The notes under the pieces were generated by a model. The model made no database searches, was not told where the DNA came from, and worked only from the letters and a program-made list of their open reading frames with translations. Positions 1 to 10,004 of a stretch of DNA of 17,654 bases are shown here, in pieces (within the stretch, counting starts at the first letter, position 1; each line of letters starts with the position of its first letter). The DNA is taken from NCBI GenBank assembly GCA_024220525.1, contig JAMYWO010000035.1, forward strand, positions 110,693 through 128,346, in the 5' to 3' direction. Source of the DNA: Cochliopodium minus (taxonomy: Eukaryota; Discosea; Himatismenida; Cochliopodiidae). Position numbers and translations under genes: made by a program.

Positions 1-100
1 TTTATTTTTTTATTTTTTTATTTTTTTATTTTTTTATTTTTTTATTTTTTTATTTTTTTATTTTTTTATTTTTTATTATTTTATTTTTTATTTTTTATTT
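1..100. repeat. (TTTTTTTA)n microsatellite in an intron
   Basis: An eight-base unit of seven T and one A repeats from the window edge to about position 80, then degrades into mixed T5-7A. It lies directly downstream, in minus-strand sense, of the splice donor at 102-103, so it is intron sequence of the C2-domain gene, where it reads as an A-rich tract. No coding potential. Confidence 0.9.
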
Positions 101-103
101 TAC

Positions 104-3100
104 CAGAATGATCCAACAACAAAGTGAGATTTTTGGAAACAAAAAAATTATCGCTTCTGGGTTTGAGTTTGGAAGGTTTTTGGAACTTGAAAGAGTCTTC
201 ATCATTTATTTCAACCGAATACCAATCCCACAAATATTCTTCAGAAGGTGTTAAATTCTATTATAATTTACATTATTTTTATTTTTTATTTTCATATTAG
301 TTTTATTTTTTATTTTTTATTTTTTATTTTTTATTTTTTATTTTTTATTTTTTATTTTTCATTTTCTATTTTTTATTTTTTATTTTTATTATTATTTTCT
401 ATTTTCTATTTTTTATTTATTATTATTATTTTTTATTTTTTATTTTCTATTTTCTATTTTCTATTTATTATTTTAATATTTTTTATTTCAAATATTTTTA
501 TTACATATTTTTATTTTTATTTTAATAATTTTTTTTGTTATTTTTTTGATTTATAACATTTTTTTTTACTTTCATCAAGGGAGTGACAATGGCTTTGAGA
601 AAACTCTGAGAGGAAGAAACAGAGTTGTTCCTGTTTTCCCTCACTAATGAAAGCACGAAATGAAAAGAAGAAAAAGGCTGAATCAAAAATGAAAAAAAGA
701 AATGTATTTCCGTTGAGAATTGTCCTAAAAAATAAATAAAATTTTATTATTTTGAAATAAAAAATTTTAGTCGATAAAAAAATAAAAAATAAAACAAAAT
801 AAAATAAAAAAATAAAACAAAATTAAAACAAATGAAATGAAATTAATAAAAATATGGTGAAACAAATAAAAAAAAAATTTTTTTAATTAACAAAAAAATT
901 AATATAAAATAAAATTTAAAAGAAAATAAATAAACAAAAAAAAAAATTTTAATTAATTTTAAGGTAAATAATAAAATGAATAATATAAATTTTTTTAATA
1001 ATTTTTTTTTTAGAATTTCAGATTATTTTTTGATTAAAAAAAATATTTTTATGCTTTTAAATAAAAAATAAAAAAAATTTAAAAAAAGTTTTACCAGGAG
1101 ATTTTTCTTTGATGACAGCAAAAGAATCGCCGTCACAAAATTTAGGCAAGAGATCTTCAAAATCTTTCTCATTTTCGAACAAGGTGAAAACTTCCCAGCT
1201 ATCCTCGGTATACTTTTTCATAGTCACTTCACATTTTTCAAATAAATGATCCAAAACTGTATTTCCTAAAAATAATAAAGATTAAATTAATAAAAATAAA
1301 ATATAATAAAAAAAAAGAAAGATAAAAATCAAATATTTAAAAATAAAAATTTAAAATATAAAATAAAAAAAAAATTCTAAATGAAAAATAAACCTTAATG
1401 ATAAATAAAATACAAAATATTTTTAATATCAAAAAAATAAATAATACAAAAATAATAAAATTCAAAATAAAAATATAAAAACAAAAATATGAAATCAATA
1501 ATAAAATTCCCATGAAATGAATATAACAAATAAAAAATAAATATAAAACAATAAAAAAAATAAATATGATTATAAAATAATTTAAAAATATAAAATCAAA
1601 AATATAGAAAATAAAATAAAAAGTAATTTTAAAAATATAAAATCCCACGATAAATAAATTAAAAATTAAAAAATGAATAAATAAATTGAAAAATAATATT
1701 TTATTGTAAAAAAATAAACCTTCATCCGCAATACCCCAATTAATAGTAGCCTTGTCATCAAGAGAACGATCGCCAAAAAAGATCTCAGAAAGAGAAAGAC
1801 AGTCCTCATCAACGAAATAGCTGGACTTGGCATTCTTCATCACCAAAACTTTTTTTTCACCAAGTTCGTTGGGGGAGCTCTGCTTCATTTCTTCGAAACT
1901 TCTGCTTGATTCTATGATTTGAAGGGTTTTTGGGTATATCATGTTTATTTGGAGATCTGTCGAGCATAATGATAGCGGTACCCAATTTTCAACTGTTTTT
2001 TCTTTAAAAAAAGAAGTATGTTTATTTAAAAAAGTAAAAATTATTATTTTTAAATAAAAAAAAAATAAAAATAAAAAATTTAAATAAGTTAATTTGAAAC
2101 AAAAATAATTATAGAAAAATAAAATGGATTGTTATCAAAATAAAATAAATTTGTTTGCAAAAAAAGATAAAAATAAAAATAAAAATAAATGTTGAGAAAA
2201 ATAAAATAAATGTTGGTTAAATAAAAAAAAATAAAAAAATAAAAAATTTAAATAAGTTAATTTGAAACAAAAATAATTATAGAAAAATAAAAAAAAATTT
2301 GTTTACAAAAAAGATAAAAAGAAAGATTGTTATCGAATAAATAAATATTAAATTAAAAAAATTTTAGAAATAGTAAAATAAGATGATAAAATAAAAAAAT
2401 TAAATCTTCAAAGTAGAAAAAAAAAGTTATAACCTTCCGGACTTTTTTCCTTAATCTCAATTTCTTTTTTAAAAAAAAAAATTTGAACAAAAAATAATAG
2501 AAAAAAAAAAAAAACAAATTTTGCCTTGTCCCCAACCAATAGGTTGAATGGAGACACTCAGGAGAGATCCGTTGGTACCAGATAACTCAAAATCTTTGTT
2601 TATTTTTTCATTCATTTGAAGATTGAGGCTGATTTTCTCGCTGAGAAGCTTTCCTGTCACTTCGAAGAGAAAGTTGATCTCTCCCAACAAGGTATGCTTC
2701 TTTATCAGATTCCAATCGTAGATTTGTATCGTCATATGAAATACAGATGTGAATGCTTCTGTGTTTATTGTTATCCCTTCTTCCCATGTAGGTTCCAAGG
2801 ACTATAATCATAGTTTAAAATTTATTTTAAAAATCATTTGGGAATGTTCAAATTTGTTAGCGGATATTTATTATAACCAACAAATCTTAAATGTTCTAAA
2901 ATATTGAACATCTTTAAAGAATCAATTGAAATCAATTAACATTTCAAATTTTACAAATATATGCCTTCAATCATTTGATATTTTCTATTTTTTACCTTTT
3001 TTATTGTCTTAGATTTATATATTGTTTCATTGTTCAAATTTATCTTGAAATATGGATCACCTTTTATTAATCAATCAATATTTTTTCGATTATTTGCCAA

Positions 3101-3295
3101 AATGAAATCAATATAAATTTGAATATATTTGTTGATACATTTATTTTTTCATTTTATCTTACTAAATCCATTGCTATCTGCTGATGGCAAATTTTTCGCT
3201 TTTATAACATTGATTATTAAAGATTTCTCTTTTATATCTAAATTCTTGTTATTTTCTCCCTGAAATGATTCTATTTTCCTCATTTTGGAATCCAT
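104..3295 (-). CDS. C2-domain protein, eight exons, 3' end outside the window
   Basis: Exons, in order of translation, are 3295-3163, 3060-2996, 2801-2525, 2463-2434, 2001-1720, 1265-1095, 724-570 and 257-104. All junction phases agree, giving 422 residues and an open end at the donor 102-103. Residues about 24-130 form a C2 domain. It opens with SLIINVIKAKNLP, then loop DSNGFSDPYF (candidate calcium ligands D40 and D46), KTIKKSLEPTWEEG, and IQIYDWN...LLGEINF. The third loop has D95 but N97 where a second Asp is usual and no later Asp, so calcium binding may be weak. C2 domains bind phospholipid or protein partners at membranes. Residues about 170-422 match nothing I know: a mixed charged/hydrophobic region with a serine-rich stretch near 357-362. 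Intron 3 appears to use a GC donor at 2524-2523. The start is the first ATG before the C2 core; an upstream exon cannot be excluded. Confidence 0.8.
297..476. repeat. (TTTTTTA)n tract inside the last visible intron
   Basis: A seven-base unit (TTTTTTA) runs from about 300 to 358, followed by variants with C interruptions and ATT triplets. It lies in the intron 258-569 of the minus-strand C2 gene. The open frame across it encodes only Phe/Ile/Leu/Tyr low complexity and is not a gene. Confidence 0.85.
2071..2335. repeat. direct local duplication, offset 168 bp, in intron 4 of the C2 gene
   Basis: A stretch of about 54 bases starting at 2071 (ATAAAAAATTTAAATAAGTT...) recurs at 2239. Related segments follow each copy: TTGTTTGCAAAAAAAGATAA near 2151 against TTGTTTACAAAAAAGATAAA near 2299, and GATTGTTATC near 2127 and 2325. 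This is an intronic segmental duplication, so the intron (2002-2433) grew by copying. Confidence 0.7.
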
Positions 3296-3857
3296 CTTTT
3301 TTTTTTCAAAATTTTTAAAAAAATATTGTTATAAATGATTTGGAGATTGAAATGAATAATCATAATATAGAAGCAGATTGAATCAATGAAAAGACGTCAT
3401 AATTTATTTCAATAATATTAAAATAAATGCAAATAATAATAAATATCTGGCATTTTTCCATGAATACTTCAAAGTGTTTATCTGTTCATAAAAAAAGAAT
3501 TAAACAAAAGAACTGAATAATTTGAAATAAAAATTGACTCAAATTCGCTTTTATAAATTTTTTTTTGAAATTTAAAATATTTCATATCTTTAAATCAAAC
3601 ATCAATGTGAAAGAAATCATTTTGAAGAGCTTCTTCAGTTAAAGTAAAAATAGATCCTTAAACTTCCTACCACGAAAATATCGTTCTATTTCATTAAGTC
3701 TTCGGTTTGAAAATATAGGTTTGAGAAAGTTTATTTAAAAATATTTTTTGAATCAAATCATTTCGAATTTTGTTTTGCTTCGACATCTGATTTAATTTAA
3801 AATCAATTTTAGATTTTTAAACTGTGATAAAAATAAAATAAAAAAAAAAAAAATACA
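3296..3857. other. divergent intergenic region (shared 5' region)
   Basis: This 562-base AT-rich stretch separates the start codons of the minus-strand C2 gene and the plus-strand DOMON/b561 gene, so it should contain both promoters. I see no distinctive conserved element, only A- and T-runs next to each ATG. The one coding-like scrap is the kinase-like tail at 3595-3656. Confidence 0.5.
3595..3656 (-). pseudogene. possible remnant of the last exon of a protein kinase
   Basis: On the minus strand a splice acceptor (TTTAAG) at 3658-3657 is followed by 19 codons and TGA. The peptide contains LTEEALQNDFF, which resembles the end of the protein-kinase C-lobe, where (R)(L/I)TAEEALxHPYF is typical of CMGC and related kinases. 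No upstream kinase exon is recognisable; further right is the start of the DOMON gene. I therefore read it as an orphan fragment. It could also be coincidence, since only about a dozen residues carry the signal. Confidence 0.3.
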
Positions 3858-6698
3858 ATGAAAATTACCTTTTTCTGTTTGATTTTGATATCTATTTGCT
3901 TCACGAATATTCTAGATCCAGTTGTCAAAGAGAGTGAATACGACAACAAATTGCATCTTCTAGATGGAAGATACAAATTACATTGGAAAATTGATAAACT
4001 AGATTCGATAATTGAAGTGGGGATAATTTCGGACAAAAACCACAAAGTAAGAAAAAATATAAAATTTTAAATTATCAACATTTTTGTTTTGTGATAATAA
4101 TAATAATAAAATAAAAATTTTTATTTTTATAAATTCAAAATGATTTATTAACTAAAAAAACAGGTACTTTTTTCTATTGCGGATGATATTGATGATGAAG
4201 AGAAAGTTCAAGATAAAGAACTGAGTTTCATCTATTCAAACATTCTAAGCAACGGGAATTTTTACTTAGAAGAGAGGAGGTTTTTTTAAATCTCCCTTAT
4301 TAAGAAACTAATAATTTTTTTTTTTTTTATATATTTATAAGGGGATCAATCTCATCAATTAGAAAATCTGAATTGGGTAAAAGATATTCTGAATATTACA
4401 TTCTTCTTATTTATCTAATTCTAAAACTTCCAAACAAGAAACCGAAAATCTGATCAGATTCGAAGGAATGATTCACCATGGAGAATTGCATACAAAGTTC
4501 ATAAGACATATTGATACCACTAACATCAAAAAGAAAGTAAAGAATTTTGAATTATTTAAAAATCTATTAATATTTCAGAGAATTATCAATTTTTAATCAA
4601 AAGATATTTATTTTTCAGCTAATTTTAAATTTTATTCAATTTTTTTAGTTTGTTTTTGCTTTTGCTTCTGATGATGAAGAAATTGGGAGTGGAAACTGGG
4701 GAGAGAAAGAGGTGAACATTGACAGACTTTCTCCACAAGTGTTCCCACAAGATTACCAACACAAAGCTCTCATTTTCGGAGAAAAATTTCAATTATTTTG
4801 GAACATTCTCAATGAAACAGTACTAGATGCAGGTAAGAAAAATTTCAAAATTCGAAAAGTTATTGTTGAACATAATTTTTTAATAACTTTTAATTTTTTT
4901 TTAGGCTTGATTGTTGAATCTAATGGATGGGTATATATTAAAATTTATTTTAATTCATTTTATTTTTTAAATTTTTTTTAAAAAAAGGTATCTATTGGTT
5001 TTGGAGCTTTCGAAATGAAAGATTCTGGTAACAATTTTTTATTTTTCTCAATTTTTATTTTAAAATTTTTTTTATAATATTTTATTTTTTTTAATTATTT
5101 TTTTTTAGATGTTATTGTTGGAAGATACGTGGGAAAAGATTTTACAGTGACAGACAACTGGGTAGAATCACCCATCTTTCCTAATCCTATTGTCAGTGAC
5201 ATTGACAAACCTGGTGGACAAGATAATATTCTAGAATTTGGAGGTAAATTTAAAAAAAAACAAAAAAATCATATAAATAAATAAAAAATCGCAACAAAAA
5301 AAAAATAATCGCAATAAAAAAAAAATAATTAAATTTTTAAAAGGTGAAAGAGTAAATGGAACAACAACGGTCAGATTTAGGAGATTTTTAGTTACAGGAG
5401 ACAAATGGGACAATGAAATAACTAGAGATACACGAAATGTCATCTTTGCCTACAACTTTCATACTGATCAGCCTTCTTTCCATGGTGACAATGCAACTCA
5501 GTATAACATCAACTTCTTTAGGTAATCATAATTTTTTTGTATTAATTATAATTTATTATTTTTATTTTTTTATTTTTTATTTTTTATTTTTTATTTTTTA
5601 TTTTTTATTTTTTATTTTTTATTTTTTATTTTTTATTTTTTATTTTAATATTTAATATCTTCTCTTGTTTATTTTTTATTTTATATTTAATATTTAATAT
5701 TTCAAACTTTTTTTTTTTATTTATTTATTAATTTTTGTTATTTATTTTCCATTTATTTTGAACTTAATTTGAATTTATTTTTTGTATTTTTTATTATTAT
5801 TATCAGTGGATTCAACAAACCAAATGTGGATAATAATGTTGCTATTCACTTGTACTTGATGGTGATAGGGTGGAGTTTCTTTATTGTGGTAGGTGTCATG
5901 ATCGCTTGTTACGTCCCAAAAAAAAATGAATTTTGGTTCATTGCACATGTTTCTTTACAGTAAAAAAAAAAAATTAAAAATAAATAAAAAAATTAAAAAA
6001 TTAAAAAAATAAATAAAATAAACGAAAAAAAAAATATTATAAATTAATTAAAAAATATTAATAATTTCTTTGAAGGACCATTGGTGCAATTTGTATTTTC
6101 ATTGGAACTATAGTGATTATTTACAATACCAAATCATCTTCTCATATTTTTTTCAGTGGGAACAAAATCGTTTATTCTCATCAAATCATTGGTTTAATTG
6201 CAAATATTGGTTAAAAAAATTTTAATTAATTTTTTTTAATTTTTATTTTTTATTTATTTTTACTTTTTTTTATTTTTTTTTAAATATTTTTTTAAATTTT
6301 TTTAATCTTGAAGGATGTTTTTTACAAATTTTTGTTGGAGTAATCTCCGATAGGATTTGGAGAATCAACTTTAAAAACAATAAATCCAAGCCTGGTAAAT
6401 ATTTGTAATTATATTTCATCAATTTTTTTTTGATTTTTAAAAATTAACTATTTTTTTTAAAAAAAAAAAAAAAGCTGTAAACTTTGTGGACAGACTACAC
6501 TGGTGGTTGGGAAGAGCTTGTCTTGCACTTAGTACAGTAAATGTATTTTTAGGGATAGATTTTTACTTTGGCTTCAAATCTTTGTTTTTCAAAATTTACG
6601 TTTCTTGGTTCAGTTTCGTCATTATTTTCTTCGTTGCCATGGAACTCAGAAAGTATGTTTCTAACAAAAAACCATCTGGATACCAACAATTAAATTGA
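3858..6698 (+). CDS. DOMON-domain cytochrome b561 protein (membrane electron-transfer protein), 13 exons
   Basis: Exons are 3858-4046, 4164-4279, 4342-4376, 4439-4536, 4649-4832, 4905-4930, 4988-5027, 5109-5243, 5344-5521, 5807-5959, 6076-6209, 6314-6394 and 6475-6698. Every junction keeps phase, giving about 530 residues ending in TGA. Residues 1-17 are a signal peptide. A divergent DOMON-like segment (about 38-165) precedes a clear DOMON domain (about 185-315) with GWVSIGFGAFEMKDSDVIVG, where M226 is a candidate heme ligand. Five membrane helices of a cytochrome b561 core follow, with the four heme histidines H348 (AIHLYLM), H381 (WFIAHVSLQ), H420 (YSHQIIGL) and H465 (LHWWLGR). Relatives (ferric-chelate reductase 1-like and plant CYBDOM proteins) carry electrons across the plasma or endomembrane, usually from ascorbate to ferric iron or radicals; the substrate here is unknown. 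The short lysine-rich C-terminus should be cytosolic. Confidence 0.9.
5568..5644. repeat. (TTTTTTA)n microsatellite in intron 9 of the DOMON/b561 gene
   Basis: About ten perfect seven-base units fill the middle of the intron 5522-5806. Here the T-rich strand is the coding strand, whereas in the C2 gene the same unit lies on the template strand. Orientation relative to transcription is therefore not conserved. Confidence 0.85.
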
Positions 6699-6700
6699 TC

Positions 6701-6706
6701 AATAAA
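6701..6706 (+). promoter_or_regulatory. candidate polyadenylation signal AATAAA
   Basis: AATAAA begins three bases after the TGA of the DOMON/b561 gene. The next gene converges from the other side and ends at 6815, leaving 116 bases for both 3' ends. In DNA this AT-rich the hexamer is common, so position is the only support. Confidence 0.4.
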
Positions 6707-6814
6707 TGAATATTCCATTTTCAAAATGTTTTTAAAAAAAGTTATAAATTTTACATTTTTTTTCAAAAAATTTGAGAAAGTTTAATAATTTATAAGATTA
6801 ATTTTATTTTTAAT

Positions 6815-7812
6815 TTATAAATTATCCAAATAAATCTCATTTATTGTGGAATCAATTTCATCAATTTGTTTGATACTGATAAATTTGGCTTCATCTCCAC
6901 CAAAAGAAATGATCACATGAAAACAAACAAGGTGTTTCGCTTCAACATCTCTTGTGGTAAGCAAATTTTTGCTTGTGGAATTGTAAATATAACATTTTAG
7001 TTCTTTTGTGACCAAAACTTTGATTAAAAATCTCTCCATTTTATTGCTTGCTATTGCAAAGTTATGTCTTTTTTTTTTAAAAAAAAATTTTGTGAAATTT
7101 ATTTTTATTTTATAATTTTAAATTATTTTATTTACATTAATTTTGATTTATTTATATTTTTATTTTTAATTTATTTATTTGATATGAAATTTTATAATAG
7201 TTCTGTTTTATCTCAATTTACTTTCCCCAACCTAAATCTGTAATGTGTATCCTAAAAATTTTTTTAAAGAAATTCATCTTTTTGAAAAGGATTTTGTTAC
7301 CATGTCGTGTTACTTTCCCTAAGACAAAAATAAATTATTTCAAAAATTAAATTCAATATATAATTTTACACAGAAAGGAGATTTATTCCAGTTGCATAAT
7401 TGGATCCTTGATTTATTGTTAATTCAAAAGTAAACAACATATTTTTTTCTCCAGTTATAAATCTTTTCTTTGTGAATGCAGTCGCCAAATTATATTGCTT
7501 CTCATGTCTCACCACATTACCTTTATAATTCAGAAATTCATGATTTGATGATTCGAGATCCCATCCTGTCGAGCTATCCAAGAAAATTTGTTTGAAAGAA
7601 TTTTCTTTGGAGAGTTCTTTCAATTCTTCCTTTTTGATCTCTGTCTTTTGATCTACCAAATTCAACCAAAATGAATCCATCTTGGAAAGAAAATAGAATT
7701 GTTTGCAAGATAGAAGTGCAGAAGAGATTTCTTTCAATTCCAAAAGACAAATTATTTTTATGAGGATTGGTTTTGGAATATCAATTTGTCTTTCATATTC
7801 TTCTTTTATCAT
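6815..7812 (-). CDS. F-box protein with a SPRY-like C-terminal region, copy 1
   Basis: Exons are 7812-7370, 7251-7222 and 7067-6815, giving about 241 residues. Residues about 9-55 form an F-box (IDIPKPILIKIICLLELKEI...CKQFYFL...FWLNLV). This is the Skp1-binding motif of SCF ubiquitin ligases and of some non-ligase proteins. After a lysine/glutamate-rich linker, residues about 85-235 look like a divergent SPRY/B30.2 fold: GEKNMLFTFELTI..GSNYATGI, then LGWGK, then CYIYNST and VCFHVIISFGGDEAKF. The SPRY call is inference from pattern. The first exon is about 95% identical in protein to copy 2 at 8062-9043. The donor used is GTAAAA at 7369; GTGTAA two bases earlier would break the frame match with copy 2. 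It converges on the DOMON/b561 gene. Confidence 0.8.
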
Positions 7813-7921
7813 ATTTCTCGGTTTTGTTTATTTCCTTTCAATTTTTATTTATTTTTCAATTTATTTTTTATTTAATTTTTATTCAAAAAAAAAAAAGCAA
7901 TAATAAATTAAAATTTTTGAT

Positions 7922-7966
7922 TTATAAAGAATCCAAGAAAAATTTGTCGATTGGAAGAGTTGTTCC
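7922..7966 (-). pseudogene. fragment of a third F-box gene copy (C-terminus only)
   Basis: Fourteen codons plus TAA read GTTLPIDKFFLDSL, matching the C-terminus of copy 2 (PSLIDKSFLDSL and stop). The flanking GATTTATAAAGAATCCAAGA is nearly identical to 8058-8078. It lies between the start of copy 1 and the end of copy 2, with no accompanying F-box or SPRY exons. It is best explained as debris from the unequal exchange that made the tandem pair. Confidence 0.65.
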
Positions 7967-8061
7967 TTTAAATTTTTTATTTTTTTTATTTAATTTTTCT
8001 CCCAAAAAATTTTAAACAAAAAAATTGATTTAATTCATTTTATAAAGGGTAATATTTGATT

Positions 8062-9043
8062 TTATAAAGAATCCAAGAAAGATTTATCGATGAGGGAAGG
8101 GACTTGATCAATTTCCTTTACACTAATAAATTTCACTTCATCCCCACCAAAAGAAATGATCACATGAAAACAAACAAGGTTGTTCGCTTCAACATCTCTC
8201 TGATGTAAATAATCTTTGATAGTTGAGTTGTAAATGTAATACCTTGGTTCCTTTGTTATCAACACTTTAATTACAAAAGCCGTATTCCCAGGGTTGGTAA
8301 AGTTGTACCTATTAAAAAAAATATTAACATTATAAAATAGAATAAAAAAACTTTCTTTGAATTTTCATTTCTTTTATTTTTTAATTCATTATATTTTTAT
8401 TTATCTTTTTTATTATTTGTCAATATTTTTTATCTTACTCTCCCCAACCTGATCCATGAAGCCTTCAAATTAAAATCAAAAAAATAAAAAATTTGTTTTA
8501 TTTTTTACTGTAAAAAATGTTGATTTAGTTACCAATTTGTGTTACCAGTTCTTTTAAAAAGAAAAATTTTAATTTTGGTCAATATTTTAAAATTATTTTA
8601 TACGTGGGTTTATTTATTCCAGTTGCATAATTGGATGATTGAGTTATTGTTAATTCAAAAGTGAACAACATGTTTTTTTCTCCAGTAATAAATCTTTTCT
8701 TTGTGAATGCAGTCGCCAAATTATATTGCTTCTCATGTTTCACCACATTACCTTTATAATTCAGAAATTCATGATTTGATGATTCGAGATCCCATCCCAT
8801 CAAGCTATCCAAGAAAATTTGTTTGAAAGAATTTTCTTTGGAGAGTTCTTTCAATTCTTCCTTTTTGATCTCTGTTTTTTGATCTACCAAATTCAACCAA
8901 AATGAATCCATCTTGGAAAGAAAATAGAATTGTTTGCAAGATAGAAGTGCAGAAGAGATTTCTTTCAATTCCAAAAGACAAATTATTTTTATGAGGATTG
9001 GTTTTGGAATATCAATTTGTCTATCATATTCTTCTTTTACCAT
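8062..9043 (-). CDS. F-box protein with a SPRY-like C-terminal region, copy 2
   Basis: Exons are 9043-8604, 8462-8439 and 8308-8062, giving about 236 residues. The architecture equals copy 1: F-box at residues about 9-55 (IDIPKPILIKIICLLE), charged linker, then a SPRY-like domain with FTFELTI.QSSNYATGI, GSGWGE, YYIYNST and VCFHVIISFGGDEVKF. A TTG codon nine bases upstream is in frame, but ATG at 9043 aligns with the start of copy 1. Exon 1 differs from copy 1 at about 7 of 144 residues, whereas exon 3 is only about 60% identical. Presumed role: substrate adaptor of a Skp1-cullin-F-box complex, the SPRY-like part binding the target; neither the partner nor the target can be read from sequence. 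Confidence 0.8.
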
Positions 9044-9310
9044 ATTTCTCAAAATATAAACGTTGGGTAATTTTCTCGAGTTATTGGGTTCAAATTTTTT
9101 TTTTTTATTTAAATTTTTTGTAATTATTTCAATTTTAGCAAATAAATTTCCTTGACAAAATAAATTTGAATTAATTGAAAAAAGGTACTATCATTTGAAT
9201 TATAATAACTATTTCTTTCAAAATACAAATTACATTTTTTGGTAATCCATAAAAAAATGAAAGCTTTATTAAAATGTTTTTTTTAATTGATTTTTAATAA
9301 TTTTCTTTCT

Positions 9311-9914
9311 TCAATAGCTTATAAATCGGATGATCATATGTTGTACAGGCTTTGGAACTTTAATTTTTCTCTCAATGAAACCCCGTGAACATTTTAAACA
9401 AAATAAGAAAGCTAAAACAATCTCTCCAAACAATTTTCCAAAGCAATTATGATGAATGGTCGACCATTCCTACAAGAATATTCCAAAAATAATAAGTTTA
9501 AAATTTATTAAAAATATTTGTAAAAAATTTAAAATTAAATTTAATTTTAAAAAAAATATTTAAATTTTCAATAAAAAATTTACAAAAGAAAGTTGGTGAT
9601 TTTGAATCAATTTTAAATTATTGAATTCAATTTTTGAAGGTAAAGATTTGTTGAAAAAATTCCCTAATCCCAACTGTCCTTTATCTCCTTTTCCACAGAC
9701 CAAAATCTCTTTTTTCTCTTGAAATTATTTAAAATTAAATAAAATAAATAAAAAAAAAAAGATTTACTTGTAACAAAAACAGTGTGATTAGTTCCTGTTG
9801 TAATGAAAGAAATATCTTCAAAATTTAACTTTGTGAAAGTCTTTATGTATTTTATTTCTTTTATTCCAAGTTGTCCGAATTTATTATAACCACTTCCAAA
9901 AACACTTCCATCAT
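9311..9914 (-). pseudogene. RCC1-repeat protein, 5'-truncated (three 3' exons)
   Basis: Exons 9914-9768, 9717-9584 and 9469-9311 join in phase and end in TGA, giving about 146 residues. Two RCC1 beta-propeller blades are visible: DDGSVFGSGYNKFGQLGI with TTGTNHTVFVT, then KEILVCGKGDKGQLGLGNFF. The last exon carries a hydrophobic helical tail ending in KVPKPVQHMIIRFISY, which recalls a SOCS-box or F-box-like C-terminus (inference). A complete propeller needs seven blades, so most of the 5' part is missing. Upstream of 9914, where it should continue, lie a (TTTTTAA)n tract and then a plus-strand esterase. It may be a truncated gene, or an intact gene broken by a misassembly at the repeat. RCC1 propellers act as GEFs or protein-binding scaffolds. 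Confidence 0.75.
9454..9469. repeat. 16-bp perfect palindrome GAATGGTCGACCATTC
   Basis: The sequence equals its own reverse complement over 16 bases. Its right edge is exactly the first base of the last RCC1 exon in minus-strand sense. Probably fortuitous coding sequence, although a perfect palindrome of this length with a GC core is uncommon in this composition. Confidence 0.8.
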
Positions 9915-9924
9915 CTAATTTATA

Positions 9925-9999
9925 TTTTTAATTTTTAATTTTTAATTTTTAATTTTTAATTTTTAATTTTTAATTTTTAATTTTTAATTTTTATTTTTA
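9925..9999. repeat. (TTTTTAA)n microsatellite at the RCC1/esterase junction
   Basis: About ten seven-base units TTTTTAA separate the truncated RCC1 exon (edge 9914) from the truncated esterase exon (edge 10005). The unit differs by one base from the TTTTTTA arrays elsewhere in the window. It is the likely breakpoint, or misassembly point, between the two gene fragments. Confidence 0.85.
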
Positions 10000-10004
10000 A
10001 AAAG

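Noticed and set aside
248-556. 102-codon plus-strand ORF rich in Phe, Ile and Tyr
   Set aside because: It is the translation of the (TTTTTTA)n intron tract; it has no domain character and lies inside the minus-strand C2 gene.
5437-5655. 72-codon plus-strand ORF over the end of a DOMON exon and the following repeat
   Set aside because: Wrong frame for the DOMON exon, and its second half is microsatellite; the spliced model keeps phase and family motifs.
9330-9452. 40-codon plus-strand ORF with a membrane-like start (MIICCTGFGTLIFLS)
   Set aside because: It is antisense to the last RCC1 exon, which joins upstream exons in phase. No phase-compatible upstream exon exists on the plus strand.
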